NCBI RefSeq assembly: GCF_023053635.1 | Contig: NC_086183.1 | Span: 32,655,501 to 32,719,500 of the forward strand | Direction of reading: 5' to 3' | DNA from: Elgaria multicarinata webbii | Lineage: Eukaryota; Chordata; Lepidosauria; Squamata; Anguidae | DNA: 64,000 nucleotides | Shown here: in pieces, positions 33,028 to 44,002 of the stretch | Layout of the letters: each line of letters starts with the position of its first letter | How positions within the stretch are numbered: position 1 is the stretch's first letter | The notes under the pieces: generated by a model | What the model saw: only the letters and a program-made list of their open reading frames with translations | Databases searched by the model: none | Told to the model about the DNA's origin: nothing | Translations under genes and position numbers: made by a program

Positions 33028-33292
33028 ACTGAACCTTCCAAAGAGTCCCTCTGCTGGTACTGCCTTCCACTGCCCTCGGTTATTTGGCTGTACCTCTAAG
33101 AAACACCCTCATGGAGAGACTAAGTCCCATCCCACCTGCTATGCAAAAGCCACCTGCTCAACCAGTTTGTCTTTCTTCCATCATGGATGGAACACTTACA
33201 CCAGTTCAAGGATGAAACAGCTAAGACTGGAGCGACAGCTAATCCATACAGTCCATGGACACTTCAAGAGCATGCAATTAACATCAGGGACT
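32596..33292. repeat. Duplicated block X, copy 1 (contains DEGS exon 1)
   Basis: A 697-bp block repeated at 54596-55292 and 56117-56813 with only a few differences. It includes the MITE right half, DEGS exon 1 and 265 bp upstream of its start. This copy continues leftward into an intact MITE and rightward into the LINE at 33293. Confidence 0.95.
32946..33027 (-). CDS. DEGS-like coding exon 1, copy 1
   Basis: Encodes [20 protein letters not shown] and QRRKEIL, then a split G before the donor GTGAGT. The split codon joins exon 2 to give A28, matching the family (EILAKYP). It is the copy nearest exon 2, 13.6 kb away. About 265 bp upstream of its start the shared block ends at a LINE insertion (33293), so its promoter may be separated from the transcription start. 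Confidence 0.85.
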
Positions 33293-33407
33293 TAACTTAA
33301 CTTTCTTTATTGCGATCTATAGATCCATAAAAAGAAAAGAAACAGACAACAAACAACCAAACACAAGAATCAGACATGAAATCATACAGTTAGAGCTATT
33401 ATCAACT

Positions 33408-35159
33408 TTAGTCTAATACACAAAGAGCTCTAATCTTGGCCGCCACTGTAAGAAATTTAGCAACAGCCAAAGTTACACTTGAGGACTTATCTTCCAACAG
33501 AAACATAACATAACATTTCCCTGAAGTTCTGGACAGTTTGCTCAACAATGGAGTAATCATAAGATGGCAGGCCTGATTATAAAAGCTACAGGACAGAAGG
33601 ATATGCTCCATCGTCTCCACTTCCATATTCCTACAGGGGCACCGTCGTTCCTGATAAGGGATACCAGCATATCTGCCCTGAAGTAATTCAATAGAATAAA
33701 CATTGCATCTGGCCTTGGAGAAGGCAATACGATATTTAGCGACCGACAAGTTCTTTAGATAGTCAGCCAGCTGAAGAGGCCCAACGTAATGAACGTGCAA
33801 TGCACTGGGAGAGCAAGAAACATGAGAGCGAGCGCGTAAGTCGCAGAAGGCTATATCCCACAGTCTTTGTTTGATAGCTTTAAAAGCAAAATTCAGGGAA
33901 GAGGAAAGACCTATTGAAGCTGCCTTCCTGGCAAGAAGCTTGGACCAGCTGTTCACGTAGTTGTCCTGAGCCAGACAGGGAAGCAGACCTGAGCCCCTCC
34001 CAAAAAGACTAACTTCCATCCAAAATTTTAAGGCAGACCACCAAGCCCTAAGCGAAAGAGAGCTTTCCCCGGTTTCCAACAAAAGTACCGAATTAGGGAC
34101 ACACTTTGGGAGTTGAAGAAGGGTCCTCAAAAACCTTGTCTGCAGCCTATCTATCTCAGATGTTAATCCCCCTATCCAGATATTGGAGGCATATAAAAGC
34201 TGGGCTGCAGACTTGGCATTAAACACTTTGATGGCAGACGGTATAAACATTCCCCCTTTAGTAAAGAAAAAGCGTGTTATTACAGCTGAACTGACTGAAG
34301 CTTTATTAAGGGTGGCCGATCTATGGGCACTCCAGGACAGGGTATGATGGAATAGCAGCCCCAGGTAAGAGAAAATTTTCACCTGTTCCAGGATATGCCC
34401 ATCAAGGGACCACCGACGTTGAGAAAATCTATTTTCAAAGACCATGACTTTAGATTTCTCAAAATTAATTTTCAGATCGTTGGTCAAACAAAAGTTGGAG
34501 AATTTCATTAAAAGATGTTTCAAACCAGGTCTAGAGCGGGAGAGAATAACAGCATCGTCTGCGTAAAGTAAAATAGGAATTTTCCTTGCACCAAGTTTGG
34601 GCAAGTGTCCTTCATGGTCAGACAGGGCCTCCTCAATATCATTTATGTAAAAGTTAAATAGTGTAGGTGCGAGGATACAGCCCTGTCTTACTCCTCTAGA
34701 CATAGGAATTTCATTTGAAAGCTGTCCCTGTGTGCCACATCTAACTTGCATCCTGCTGTCGCTGTATAGAACCATTATAAGATTAAGAAGTCTTTTGTCC
34801 ACCAGGATTTTATCTAATTTCTCCCATAGTTTAGTTCTAGGGATGGAGTCGAAAGCGGACTTCAGATCCATGAAGGCGACAAACAGTTTGCTACGTAGAA
34901 ACTTAAGATGTTTCTCGGCTAAGTGAAAAAGAATCAGACCATGATCAGAAGTGGAGTGATTCTTTCTAAAGGCAGCTTGGGCTTCCGTGACAACATTATT
35001 GGCCTCGAGGATGTCAGTTAGTCTATTAGATAGAAATCGAGCATAGAGCTTGCCTATTATTGAGAGGAGGCTGATAGGTCTAAAATTCCCAGGATCCTTT
35101 GGATGTCCCTTTTTGTATATCGGAACCACAATTGCGTGTCTCCAACTGTATAACGGTAA
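33408..35159 (-). CDS. LINE reverse transcriptase, C-terminal 573 codons
   Basis: One open frame without stops through RT palm motifs (AFMDLKSAFDS; YADD near 34560) to the C-terminal zinc-cluster and ADKSSSVTLAVAKF-like end, stop near 33408. Its N-terminal continuation lies beyond the L1 insertion at 39875-40327. The openness suggests a recent insertion. Confidence 0.88.
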   Translation of the reverse strand, partial: LPLYSWRHAIVVPIYKKGHPKDPGNFRPISLLSIIGKLYARFLSNRLTDILEANNVVTEAQAAFRKNHSTSDHGLILFHLAEKHLKFLRSKLFVAFMDLKSAFDSIPRTKLWEKLDKILVDKRLLNLIMVLYSDSRMQVRCGTQGQLSNEIPMSRGVRQGCILAPTLFNFYINDIEEALSDHEGHLPKLGARKIPILLYADDAVILSRSRPGLKHLLMKFSNFCLTNDLKINFEKSKVMVFENRFSQRRWSLDGHILEQVKIFSYLGLLFHHTLSWSAHRSATLNKASVSSAVITRFFFTKGGMFIPSAIKVFNAKSAAQLLYASNIWIGGLTSEIDRLQTRFLRTLLQLPKCVPNSVLLLETGESSLSLRAWWSALKFWMEVSLFGRGSGLLPCLAQDNYVNSWSKLLARKAASIGLSSSLNFAFKAIKQRLWDIAFCDLRARSHVSCSPSALHVHYVGPLQLADYLKNLSVAKYRIAFSKARCNVYSIELLQGRYAGIPYQERRCPCRNMEVETMEHILLSCSFYNQACHLMITPLLSKLSRTSGKCYVMFLLEDKSSSVTLAVAKFLTVAAKIRALCVLD

Positions 35160-35173
35160 AAAGAGCGGCTAAC

Positions 35174-35581
35174 CACAGGGTTGGCGGCTTTAGAAGCGGT
35201 GCAACTCCCAGAGATGTCCTGGTGAAATTTTCAAGTTATTACAAGAAAGAGCACCTTATGAGGGAGTTAAGAGCATTGGGAGAGTTGAAGTCCCAGGGAG
35301 CAACAGTGCAGGTCTTTAATGATCTGTGCCAACAAACTTTGGATTGGAGACGCAGTGTCAAGTCTATAACAGGGGAATTGAAGAAGAGGGAAATCCCCTA
35401 TGCATGGGGATATCCGATTTTTCTGCGTTTCTCATATAAGGGGGAAAATCATAAGGTTTTCTCCCTTCAGCAAGGCATGGAGCTTCTGGAGAGCTTAGGT
35501 TTGGGTCCGCAAGGAGAAGCCGGTGGTAACGCAAAGAGTGATGACGAAGAAGAAAGAGGTGCAGTAGGGGGAGTGGTGTAA
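35174..35581 (+). pseudogene. L1 ORF1 C-terminal fragment
   Basis: Reads VLVKFSSYYKKEHLMREL, QQTLDWRRSVKSITGELKKR and IPYAWGYPIFLRFSYKGE, the RRM end and C-terminal domain of L1 ORF1p. It is about 55-60% like the full ORF1 at 52308-53300. Truncated at the 5' end by the insertion. Confidence 0.92.
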
Positions 35582-35844
35582 AGTGGATATTATAGGGATG
35601 ATAAGAAGTATAATCATATTAGATCCTACTGGCTTTGGGTTCCTGGCTGCTTTCCCCCCCCCCCCAAGGGTTAAAATAATGGCCGGAGTGTTAGACTCCC
35701 GGAGATATATTGGGGGGAAAAGAGATGGGAGGGGTAGGGGAAGTGGGGTGGGAGGGAAGGGTTTGTGTGGGTTGTTGTATTTTTATGTATGTAAGTTAAG
35801 TTTTCAACACGTTCGGGATCGAGAAGAAGTTCAAAGAATTAGAT

Positions 35845-38800
35845 ATGGATAAGAAGATAAGAATCTCAACACTCAATGTTAAAGGTCTGGAGGCGGTCGT
35901 AAAAAGGAGAAGGATTGAACAATTGCTAAATAGGGATGGTTCTGATATAATTTTTTTGCAAGAAACTCATCAATTTAAAGAAAAAAATAATGTTATTCGT
36001 TTGAAATGGCCAGTGTTTTACGAAGTGTCTTTGGGGACATCAAAAAAAATGGAGTGGCCATCTTGATTTCAAAAAGAAGTGGGTTTGTGATGGAAAATAT
36101 TAAAAAAGATGAGAATGGGAGATATCTTATGATAAAGGGTCAATTGGAAGGGAAAATGTATACTTTGATTAATATGTATGCTCCAAATAATAAACAAAAA
36201 GAATTTTATGAGGAGGTATTAAGAGAGATTGAAGAATTTAAGGAGGGGTATGCTATTTTGGCTGGAGATTTTAATATGGTTATGAATAATAGACTAGATA
36301 GGTCAAATCCCTCTGAGATAGAAAAAAGAAATAATATCACTATGTTAAACAAATTAATTAAAGAAAAGGATTTTGTTGATTCTTGGCGAGTTCTTAGAGG
36401 GGCTGACCCAGGATTTACATTTTATTCTCCAGTCCATCACACATACTCCAGGATTGACCATATTTTTGTATCCAGAGATTTTTTAACTAAGATATGTAAA
36501 ATGGAATTGGGGACAATCAAGGTAACGGATCATGCATTAGTAAGTTTAGTTTTCGCAGTTGATAAGGATTACAAACAAGCATTAAGGTGGAGACTGAATA
36601 CTAAGATATTTAAGTACGATAAAGTAATTGAGAAAATGCAGAAGGAACTGTCAGAAACATGGGAAATAAATGAGAAGGGGGGAACAAGAACGGCAGTGGT
36701 TTGGGATACCATGAAGGCTGTGTTTAGGGGGAATTGTATTAGGGAAATGTGTAATCTAAAAAGACAACAGGAGGTAAGGCAGGTTACTTTAGAGAATGAG
36801 ATAATGAAGCTGGAAAATGAATTTTGGCGAACTAAAAATAAATATAAATTAATAGAAGTACAGGCAAAAAAAAAGGAACTAGAAAATATTAATTTAGAAG
36901 AGGTTCAGAGGAACTTAATTTATATGAAAAGGGAATACTTTCAAAATAGTAACAGGAACTCGAAGATGCTTGCCAAACTCACACAAAAGGAAAAAGCTAA
37001 AAATGGGATAGGGGCAGTAAAAAATAAGCAGGGTAATTATTGTCATATGATGAAGGATAAAATAAAAAATTTTCAGCAATTTTTTGAAGATTTATACAAA
37101 GAAAGAGATACTCAAACGAAGAGGAAGGAAGAGTATGTGGGTAAATTTGTGAAAAAAGGATTAGAAAAAGAGCATAAGAAAATTATGGATAGTAACATAC
37201 TGCAATGTGAAATAGAGGAGGTCATAGATCAGCTTAAAGTAGGGAAATCACCGGGGGTAGATGGCTTGGGACCAGAGTTTTATAAAAGATTTAAAACATT
37301 AATAGTGCCAAAGTTGTTGAAATTATATAATGCAATAATGGAAGGGGAGAAGATTCCAGAGTCATGGGAGCATTCCATAATAATTTTAATCCCGAAACCG
37401 GATAAGGATTTGACTCTCCCTGATTCATATAGACCAATTTCGTTAATAAATCAAGATGCTAAAATTTTTTCAACTATTTTGGCCAAAAGATTAAATAAAT
37501 TTATAGCAAATTATGTAGGGGAAGACCAATGTGGTTTTATAGCAGGCAGACAGATGCATACATTAATAGGGAGAGTCTTAAATGCAATACAGGGGATAAA
37601 AAAGTCAAAGAATAAGGCGGGTATTTTAGCGCTAGATATTTTTAAGGCTTTTGATTGTGTGAGTTGGCAAACTTTAAAGCTGATTTTAATCAAAATGGGA
37701 TTTGGTAATAAATTCAGAGCAATAATAGAGCAGTTATACTCTAAAAACACAGCTGTAGTGGTAGTAAATGATGGAATAACGGATAAGATACGACTAGCCA
37801 GAGGGACAAGACAAGGATGCCCACTCTCGCCAGTCCTGTTTGTATTGGTGATGGAATTGTTGGCAAATGCAATAAGAGAAGATGGGGAGATAGAGGGGAT
37901 AGGTAGTAGAAAGAAAATTAAGTTGAATATGTTTGCAGATGATACATTGATGACTATCAGAGATCCGATAAGCAAAATGGAAAGAATTAGACAGCAGTTA
38001 AAAGAATTTGAAGAAGTTACGGGGTTAAGAATAAATTGGGCAAAATCCGAGTTGATGTTATTTAATTACACTAAAAAGGAAGAGAAGGAATGGGAAGGGA
38101 AGGCTTCAGTTTTGAATACTAAAGAAAAAATTAAATATTTGGGTATTAAGATTACTAAAAATTTAGAAGATTTGGAAAGTGAAAATTTAAATGGATTGAA
38201 AAAAGAGGTAATAGAAAAGCTAAAGAAGTATAAGAAACTGAATCTTTCTTGGTTTGGAAGAATAGCTTTAATAAAGATGAAAATTTTGCCAAAGATCAAT
38301 TTTATTTTCAGGATGTTACCAATAAGAATTTCAGATTTAGAGTTAAAAAGTTGGCAGAATCTTATAAATAATTACTGCAATGCGGAGAAGAAAGCAAGAA
38401 TTAACAAAAGTAAATGGTATATAAATCAAAAGAAGGGTGGATTGGGTCTCCCGAACCTTGAGTACTATTATATAGCAAACAGGTTAAGACACATTGCTGA
38501 AGCAATTTTAGGGGTAGGGGACTTAGAATGGATGGAAGAAAATACATTAGATAATATTGAGCTAAATTTGCAGAATGTATTTTTTAAGGAAAAAGGGAAG
38601 GGTAATTGGCTTAACGAAATAGATAATTACTTTTTGAAGTTCCATTGGGAACTTTGGAATAAATATAAAAAGGAATTGCTTTCAATTAATTCCCCTTTAA
38701 CACCAGTGATAATGCTAAAGAAATTTCCTGAAAATTTAAAGAATAGATTAGGTAAAGTCTTAAAGGAGAAAAATAAAATGAGATTAAGTGAATGGTTAAA

Positions 38801-39689
38801 GGGGATGAATACAAGAGAGAGGTTGGAAGATGTTTTAAAAGATTTGAAATTATCATGGTTAAACTATGGGCAATTGGAACAATGGACTAAAAATTGGGTA
38901 AAAGAAAATAGAGAGTGTGGAGAGAAGACGAAATTTGAGGAATTAATTGAAAAAAAAGGAATTGATAAGGGACAAAATATAGGGATAAAAGGGTTAATGA
39001 GTCAACTATATAATATATTAACTGAGAAAGGAGTGTGGGATAGTAGTGGGAAAGTGGTTTGGGAGACTGATTTGAAGATACAGATAGGACAGCAGAGATG
39101 GGAGGGATTATGGAGACAGAGAGTGTTGAGAAATATGTCAGTAAGAATAAAGGAGAATTACTACAAACTGGTATGGAGGTGGTATTTAACTCCGGTCAGA
39201 TTAAATAAGATTAATAATCAGCTTTCAGCAGATTGTTGGAGGGGATGTGGTGAAAAAGGAACGTATTTACATATGTGGTGGGACTGTAAACATGTGCAAA
39301 AGTTGTGGAAGATGGTTTTTTATGAGATTGAGCAGATAGTGGGATTTAAAGTAGAAGTCACACCAAGGATTGCACTACTTTCACCGCAAGAAGAACTTAA
39401 ATGTAATAAAGAAACGAAAGAGCTAATAACGAATCTGTTGACGGCTGTGAGACTGATTGTAGCCAGGAACTGGAAGATGCAAGGAGACTATTGTATTGAA
39501 GAATGGTATAAAGAAGTGTGGGACATTGCTATAAATGATAAATTGACATGTAATATTAAAATGAAAAAAGGTATAGCAAAAACAAATGATTTTGAGGGTA
39601 TATGGAAAAAGTTCCTGGAGTTTGTATTTTCTAAAGGCAGTGGGAAACCACCAACAGAAGAAACTATGAGTTTTTGGAAACAGGAATGA
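35845..39689 (+). pseudogene. L1 ORF2 (endonuclease-RT), one frameshift
   Basis: About 1281 codons. Endonuclease motifs: QETHQF, NMYAPN, AGDFNMV, YSRIDHIF and TDHALVSL. RT motifs: PDSYRPISLINQDAKI, LALDIFKAFDCV, GTRQGCPLSPVLF and NMFADDTLM (about 37926). C-terminal zinc cluster [18 protein letters not shown] (about 39230). The frame changes once near 36048, in an A-run after GGGGACATC. The sister L1 at 51815 has one more A there (TCG then eight A). Elsewhere the frame is open for 1227 codons. A homopolymer sequencing error could mimic this break. Confidence 0.93.
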
Positions 39690-40327
39690 GATCCCGAGGG
39701 GGGGGGGGGAGCACTGTTGTGTTTAGTATAAATATGTTTAATAGGCAAAATTTGAATATTTGATATTAAGGTAATTTTATGTTTATGTAACAAGTGTTTT
39801 TATTTGATGTTTTTGTTGTTGTTATATGTTGTTTAATAAAAAATTAAAAAAAAAAAAAAAAAAGAGCGGCTAACAAAGGGGCCCACCAATCCTGATTGAT
39901 TTTAATAAATTCAGCAGGGATAAAATCTATGCCGGGTGCCTTACCCCCTTTAAGTTGTTGGATTAATTCAATCACTTCCTCCTTAGAGACTGAATTCCAG
40001 GGGGGGAGGGAAGAGAAAGTGACATCCTGCATATCAACCTGAGCTGATTGTATAGTGTCTGGGTCGGTAAAAATGGCTCTGAAATGATCCTCCCAGACCT
40101 GAGCTGGAATTGTACAACTGGGTGCTTGGCAGTTGGATCGTAAGGCGCCCGACACAATCTGCCAAAACATTTTTGAATCATTATTCAAGGAGGCATTTAA
40201 CAGCAGGGACCAGGAGTTTCGTTCAGCTTGGCGTCTTTTTTGGGCTATGAGGGACTTATATTGCTTTTTTAGCTGAAAATAGGTCGAAGGGAGATAATTG
40301 TAGCCTGATTTTCTGTAGGTTATATTG

Positions 40328-41535
40328 TTAGATCAATGTTCTTTTCACCCAAGGACGAGATCCAAACAGCCCTTAAGCACGACTTCACCATTCCAACGAC
40401 AGAGGGTTCAAAAGCGCTTTATTGATTAGTAATCAAGGCCTGGTCTCTTCAAAAGGGAGCAATCAGACAAAAAACATAGGGAATATGGTACAGTATTAAA
40501 GCTTTCAAGGGGCAGGGCCCAGTAGCAGCATTAACCAATCAGAATGTAACACCAGAGCCACCCCCCTTATCTTTTGCAAAACATTTCCTCTGTAACAGTA
40601 CATTCCGCCTGGGAACATAAAGCTATTGTTCTGGATAGATAAGATAGTCACACAGGAAACACCCTTGAAGACATTCTTGGTACGTGACATCTCGCTTGGT
40701 GTGCAATAGAGATTTTACAGTTTCCTGTTAAAAATGGAGGTGGTTCTGCTAACATTTCCCCCCTTTAAAGCAATACAAAACTCAAGCTTGCTAGCTTCTT
40801 TTAGATCATCTGTGGCTAAGGCTTCACAATACAAATACATTTGCTGGTGGATTACAGATTTTGCAAGATTTTTCACAAAAGACAAAATACAGGGAAGGCA
40901 AAAAAGCAAGGATAAACAAAAATCATTACAATGGAACAAAATACAATGCAAGAAATCCCTCTTTTAATTACTCCATATTGGATAACTAGTGAGCCATCTA
41001 AATAGATCATCAGTGGGTGGTTCAACTGCTTAATGAGGAAGGCAAATTGATAACAGACAACAAAGAAAAGGCTGAAGTGCTCAATTCCTATTTTGCCTCG
41101 GTCTTCTCTTAAAAGCGGGTCTATGACTCCTTCCTGGAAAAAGTGAAGCAGAAGTTGAGGAGGCAGGATTGCAGTTTGAGATTGATAAAGAAATGGTCAA
41201 AGAACCTTAAGCACCTTAAGTGTTCTTGCATCAGTATCCTTTGAAATTAGAAGCCAGAAGAAGAATACAGCTATTGCTTTTTAAAAATGGACTTGTGAAA
41301 TGATTAAAGCAATTAAAAACTCCAGCTTGCATTACTGTGTTTGCACTACCAGCCTCAAGTGTGCTGTGCCAAAAACGTGGCACAGACCAGTGGAGTACAG
41401 TAGAAGAAGCTGACACCTGAACCCTGCCTGCCAGTCCAGATATGAGATCAACCTCCTTGTGGACCCAAGGCTCGCCTCATTGAATCCTGCCACGTTGATA
41501 CCTGAACTACAAAGAAAAGAACATTGATCTAACAA
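40328..41535 (-). mobile_element. Retrovirus-like (LTR) fossil inside the LINE, rearranged
   Basis: An LTR of the same family as 29020-29480 occupies 40328-40755 in minus orientation, with a purine-rich tract next to it at 40756-40770. The far side (41516-41535) ends in the LTR terminal word CATTGATCTAACA in the opposite orientation, so the locus is bounded by inverted copies of one LTR end. A 4-bp ATAT flanks both sides. Between lie about 260 bp of internal sequence and a CR1 piece (41014-41205). It is a broken fossil with no usable gene, younger than the host LINE. Confidence 0.72.
41014..41205 (+). repeat. CR1 fragment inside the ERV fossil
   Basis: Matches CR1 28876-29019 joined to 29485-29535 of this window (TGGTTCAACTGCTTAATGAG; GGCAGGATTGCAGTTTGAGA). 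It therefore represents CR1 without the LTR that interrupts the copy at 29020. Confidence 0.85.
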
Positions 41536-42154
41536 TATAAGACTCCCTTAACTCATTTTTCTTCAGGTAACATTCTCTATCAAACCAAGTAGAGCCCTTA
41601 TAGATCGTAGGGGCAGTATTGTCTGGGGCTGACCTGCCTGCATGAGTTAAAGCATCTTGGAAGGAGTCGATTAAATCATCATAAGCTTTTATAGAGGATG
41701 CAGCCGATTCCTTCCACAAAATTGCTGATCTTTATCGAATTATTGAATCGGAGTTTAATCTTTCCTCTAGAAGACTGCTTAATTTATCAGACCATTTCAC
41801 CCTTATTCTGTGTGGGCACTCAAACAGGACATCAGTTAAATGGGTATGGGGTAGTCTTAAATTAGGAGTTGGGGCACATAAAGTAAGGGTTAAAGGCTGG
41901 TGATCGCTACAGGTTCTTGTACCTATATAAAAATGATAAACTAACTGGAAGGCATTTCTAGACGCCAGCCCATAATCTATTGTGCTTGAACCAAATAAAT
42001 TTGAGAAGGTAAATTCACCTGAGCCTTCCCAAAGGTCCACCCCATTTAAAATAATTAAATCTAGACTGAGCTGAAGTTGAGCCAGGCAAAAGCCAGCGTA
42101 ATTCAGAAACTGATCTTTTGAGTTTCTGTGTGGAAAATTTCGATTTTCCCTAAG

Positions 42155-42330
42155 TTATTATTATTATTATTATTTATTTATATAGCACCATCGATGTACA
42201 TGGTGCTGTACAGATAACACAGTAAATAGCAAGACCCTGCCGCATAGGCTTACAATCTAATAAAGTTGTAGTAAACAATAAGAAGGGAAAGAGAATGCAA
42301 ACAGGCACAGGGAAGGAGAGCGAGGAATCA
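42155..42330 (-). repeat. L2-like LINE tail, nested in the APE LINE
   Basis: (TTA)n, then TATATAGCACCATCGATGTA, CGCATAGGCTTACAATCTAA and GAATGCAAACAGGCAC, as at 20867-21180. It separates the ORF1-like frame from the endonuclease remnant. Confidence 0.82.
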
Positions 42331-42974
42331 AATATAAAGCCAAGACTACGAGCTTCCTTGACCGGAGTAAGCGTGACAGGCTGAAGAACTAGGCCACCAA
42401 TTTTTCGTTCTATTATTCCAATATCTGGTCCACTATTGGGGGCTGTAGATAAACAGCCTCCATTATTGCAGTGAGGTTCGAAGACCAGATCTAAGCGGGG
42501 AGGGCGGGGTGGAGGTTGAGCCTGGATGCCTTGGCAGAGAAGCTTTTCTGGGAGCCACGTCAACAGTTTATTTAAAGAGCTAAGCACAGTTTCTAAGTTA
42601 GAACTAATCGATTGGAGTGTCCTCGCTGTTAGAAAACATTGCTCAGCCAGTAATTCAAAGGAAGAAGCTTCACTTTGGGAGTTTTCCGTGGATTTGCCAG
42701 TTGGCTGGTTTGTTTGAGAAACGCCAGCGTCTCCTAAGATAGACTCACCAGTAACTTCGCCTCCCTCGGCCAGAGGAGCATATCTGTTAGACAAAGTGAT
42801 TTCATCTCTCGGAGAAGCAGCATGAGGACGCTGCTGTTTGTCCCCCTGTTTGTTTATTTGTTTGGAGTGGTGCCAGGTACTGGTTTTGGAGAACTTGTCT
42901 ACAACCAGGGATTGATTTAAAAGATGTCCCCGGCATGAGGAGGCTGCCAAGCAATAAAACTGTTGAGCCTGCAC
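42330..42974 (-). pseudogene. ORF1-like frame of the APE LINE
   Basis: Starts MQAQQFYCLAASSCRG and contains RDEITLSNRYAPLAEGGEV, a phrase type common at the start of LINE ORF1 proteins, then a hydrophilic and a helical region (TARTLQSISSNLETVLSSLN). The end is replaced by the inserted tail. No zinc knuckle seen. Confidence 0.6.
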
Positions 42975-43429
42975 TGTTTGGCGCGGGGCGCGTTACTTGC
43001 ATTTTGTGGAGGTGATAAAACTCATTTCCTTCTCATGGTCAGCCAAATGACCAAGAGGTAGGCAAGCTAAAAAAATCCACCCTACAAAAAGTTTAAAACC
43101 CCTTTCAGGGAGTGGCAACTAATACTCGAAAGCTGCCAAGTGTTAATTAAATTCTTGGTAAAAAGCAGTTTGCAGTTCAAAGAAGGAGGCAGCACGTCAA
43201 GAGCTGCAAAACTGCAAGCTGGAAATGCAGAGGCAGTAAGAGCAATTAAAAACAAGTGAAAGAGTAAAACAATAAAACAATAAAACTGCTTAAAATAGGT
43301 CAATAAAACAGTAAAACTTCTAAACTAAATTCTATTGAGTCACGGAGACTCACACACCACTGCAGCCTCCAACGCCATTTTCCCGGAAATCACCTGGCAC
43401 AAATGATATCAGCTATACTAGAGTGACCA

Positions 43430-43618
43430 GATTTAAAAGAGGGCAGGGTGCCTGCAGCTTTAACTGTTGTGATGAAGAGGGCATTTCACCAGGTTCCTTC
43501 GCCTTCTCCGTGAGCCCCTGCCAAAGGAAGTGAGGCAGGTGGCTACTAGGAGGAGGGCCTTCTCCGCTGTGGCACCCCGGTTGTGGAACGAGCTCCCCAG
43601 AGAGGTCCGCCTGGCGCT
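43430..43618 (+). repeat. MITE piece plus L2 C-terminus (unit 1; repeated at 45490 and 47550)
   Basis: AGAGTGACCAGATTTAAAAG and GTGCCTGCAGCTTTAACTGT, then L2 codons [18 protein letters not shown] and [10 protein letters not shown]. The same join is found at 31665-31830, so the composite arose before the array. L2 stops at GGCGCTGT, where the LTR-like piece begins. Confidence 0.85.
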
Positions 43619-44002
43619 GTCATGCCCTGCATGGAAATGGAGTCGGGAGATGAGGGGGAGCTGGCAGAGGCTGGACCTAGTGCAGAGGGGCCTGGCTCAG
43701 GTGATGAGAATAGACTGGCAGAGGCTGTGGCAGAGCCCAGGGAGAGGAGCCAAGGCCAGCAGGAACCTCTGCCAGCTCTGAGGGCCTGATGCCAGCAAAG
43801 ACTCTGGAGGAGCCGCAGGGATCTGAGGAGGAGACGGAAAAGCCCGGTTTCAGCCAGTTACGGGCGGAGAAGGCCACCAGATGCCGGTCTAGCCGTCTCC
43901 AACAGAAACGCCAGGCAATCAGAGATCAGCTGCGAAACTCTAACTCAGCACTCTGACTGAGGATAAAAGAGCAGCCGGGAGCCCTGCCAAGTTGTCATAT
44001 AA
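43619..44002 (+). mobile_element. Putative LTR fossil piece (unit 1; repeated at 45679 and 47739)
   Basis: Starts TGTCATGCCCTGCATGG at the L2 break and includes a TATA-like GAGGATAAAAGAGCAGCC. In unit 3 it runs on to about 48297 with GAGTTCCTGAACCCAGCCTT and TTGGACTGCCTTTTGACTAC, a composition typical of Gypsy-type LTRs in reptiles. The family is a guess and no internal genes are present. Broken fossil. Confidence 0.45.

Larger units (their letters stand above)
35174..39863 (+). repeat. L1 LINE, 5'-truncated, young, with TSD and poly(A)
   Basis: Inserted into the minus-strand LINE. A 16-bp direct repeat AAAAAGAGCGGCTAAC lies at 35158-35173 and, after the poly(A) tract, at about 39859-39874. 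It contains the ORF1 C-terminal domain (to 35581), a 263-bp spacer, ORF2 (35845-39689), a 3' UTR, AATAAA at 39835 and an A-run of about 18. The 5' UTR and most of ORF1 are missing, which is ordinary 5' truncation. Confidence 0.96.
33293..43400 (-). repeat. APE-type LINE (clade unresolved), split by L1, an ERV fossil and a LINE tail
   Basis: Read on the minus strand: 5' UTR about 43400-42975, an ORF1-like frame (42974-42330), the endonuclease end (42040-41536) with IDYGLAS and SDHQPLTL, the RT N-terminus (40327-39875), RT core and C-terminus (35159-33408) and 3' end at 33293. RT words include FRPISLLSIIGKLYARFLSN, VAFMDLKSAFDSI, RGVRQGCILAPTLFNFYIND and LLYADDAVILS. A late CCHC-like cluster (CPCRNMEVETMEHILLSC) follows. 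The endonuclease N-terminus is missing beside a foreign tail at 42155-42330. The comparison with 56813 shows the empty site (CATCAGGGACT then GCTTAATG). The clade could be Vingi/I-like, but I cannot place it. Confidence 0.85.
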
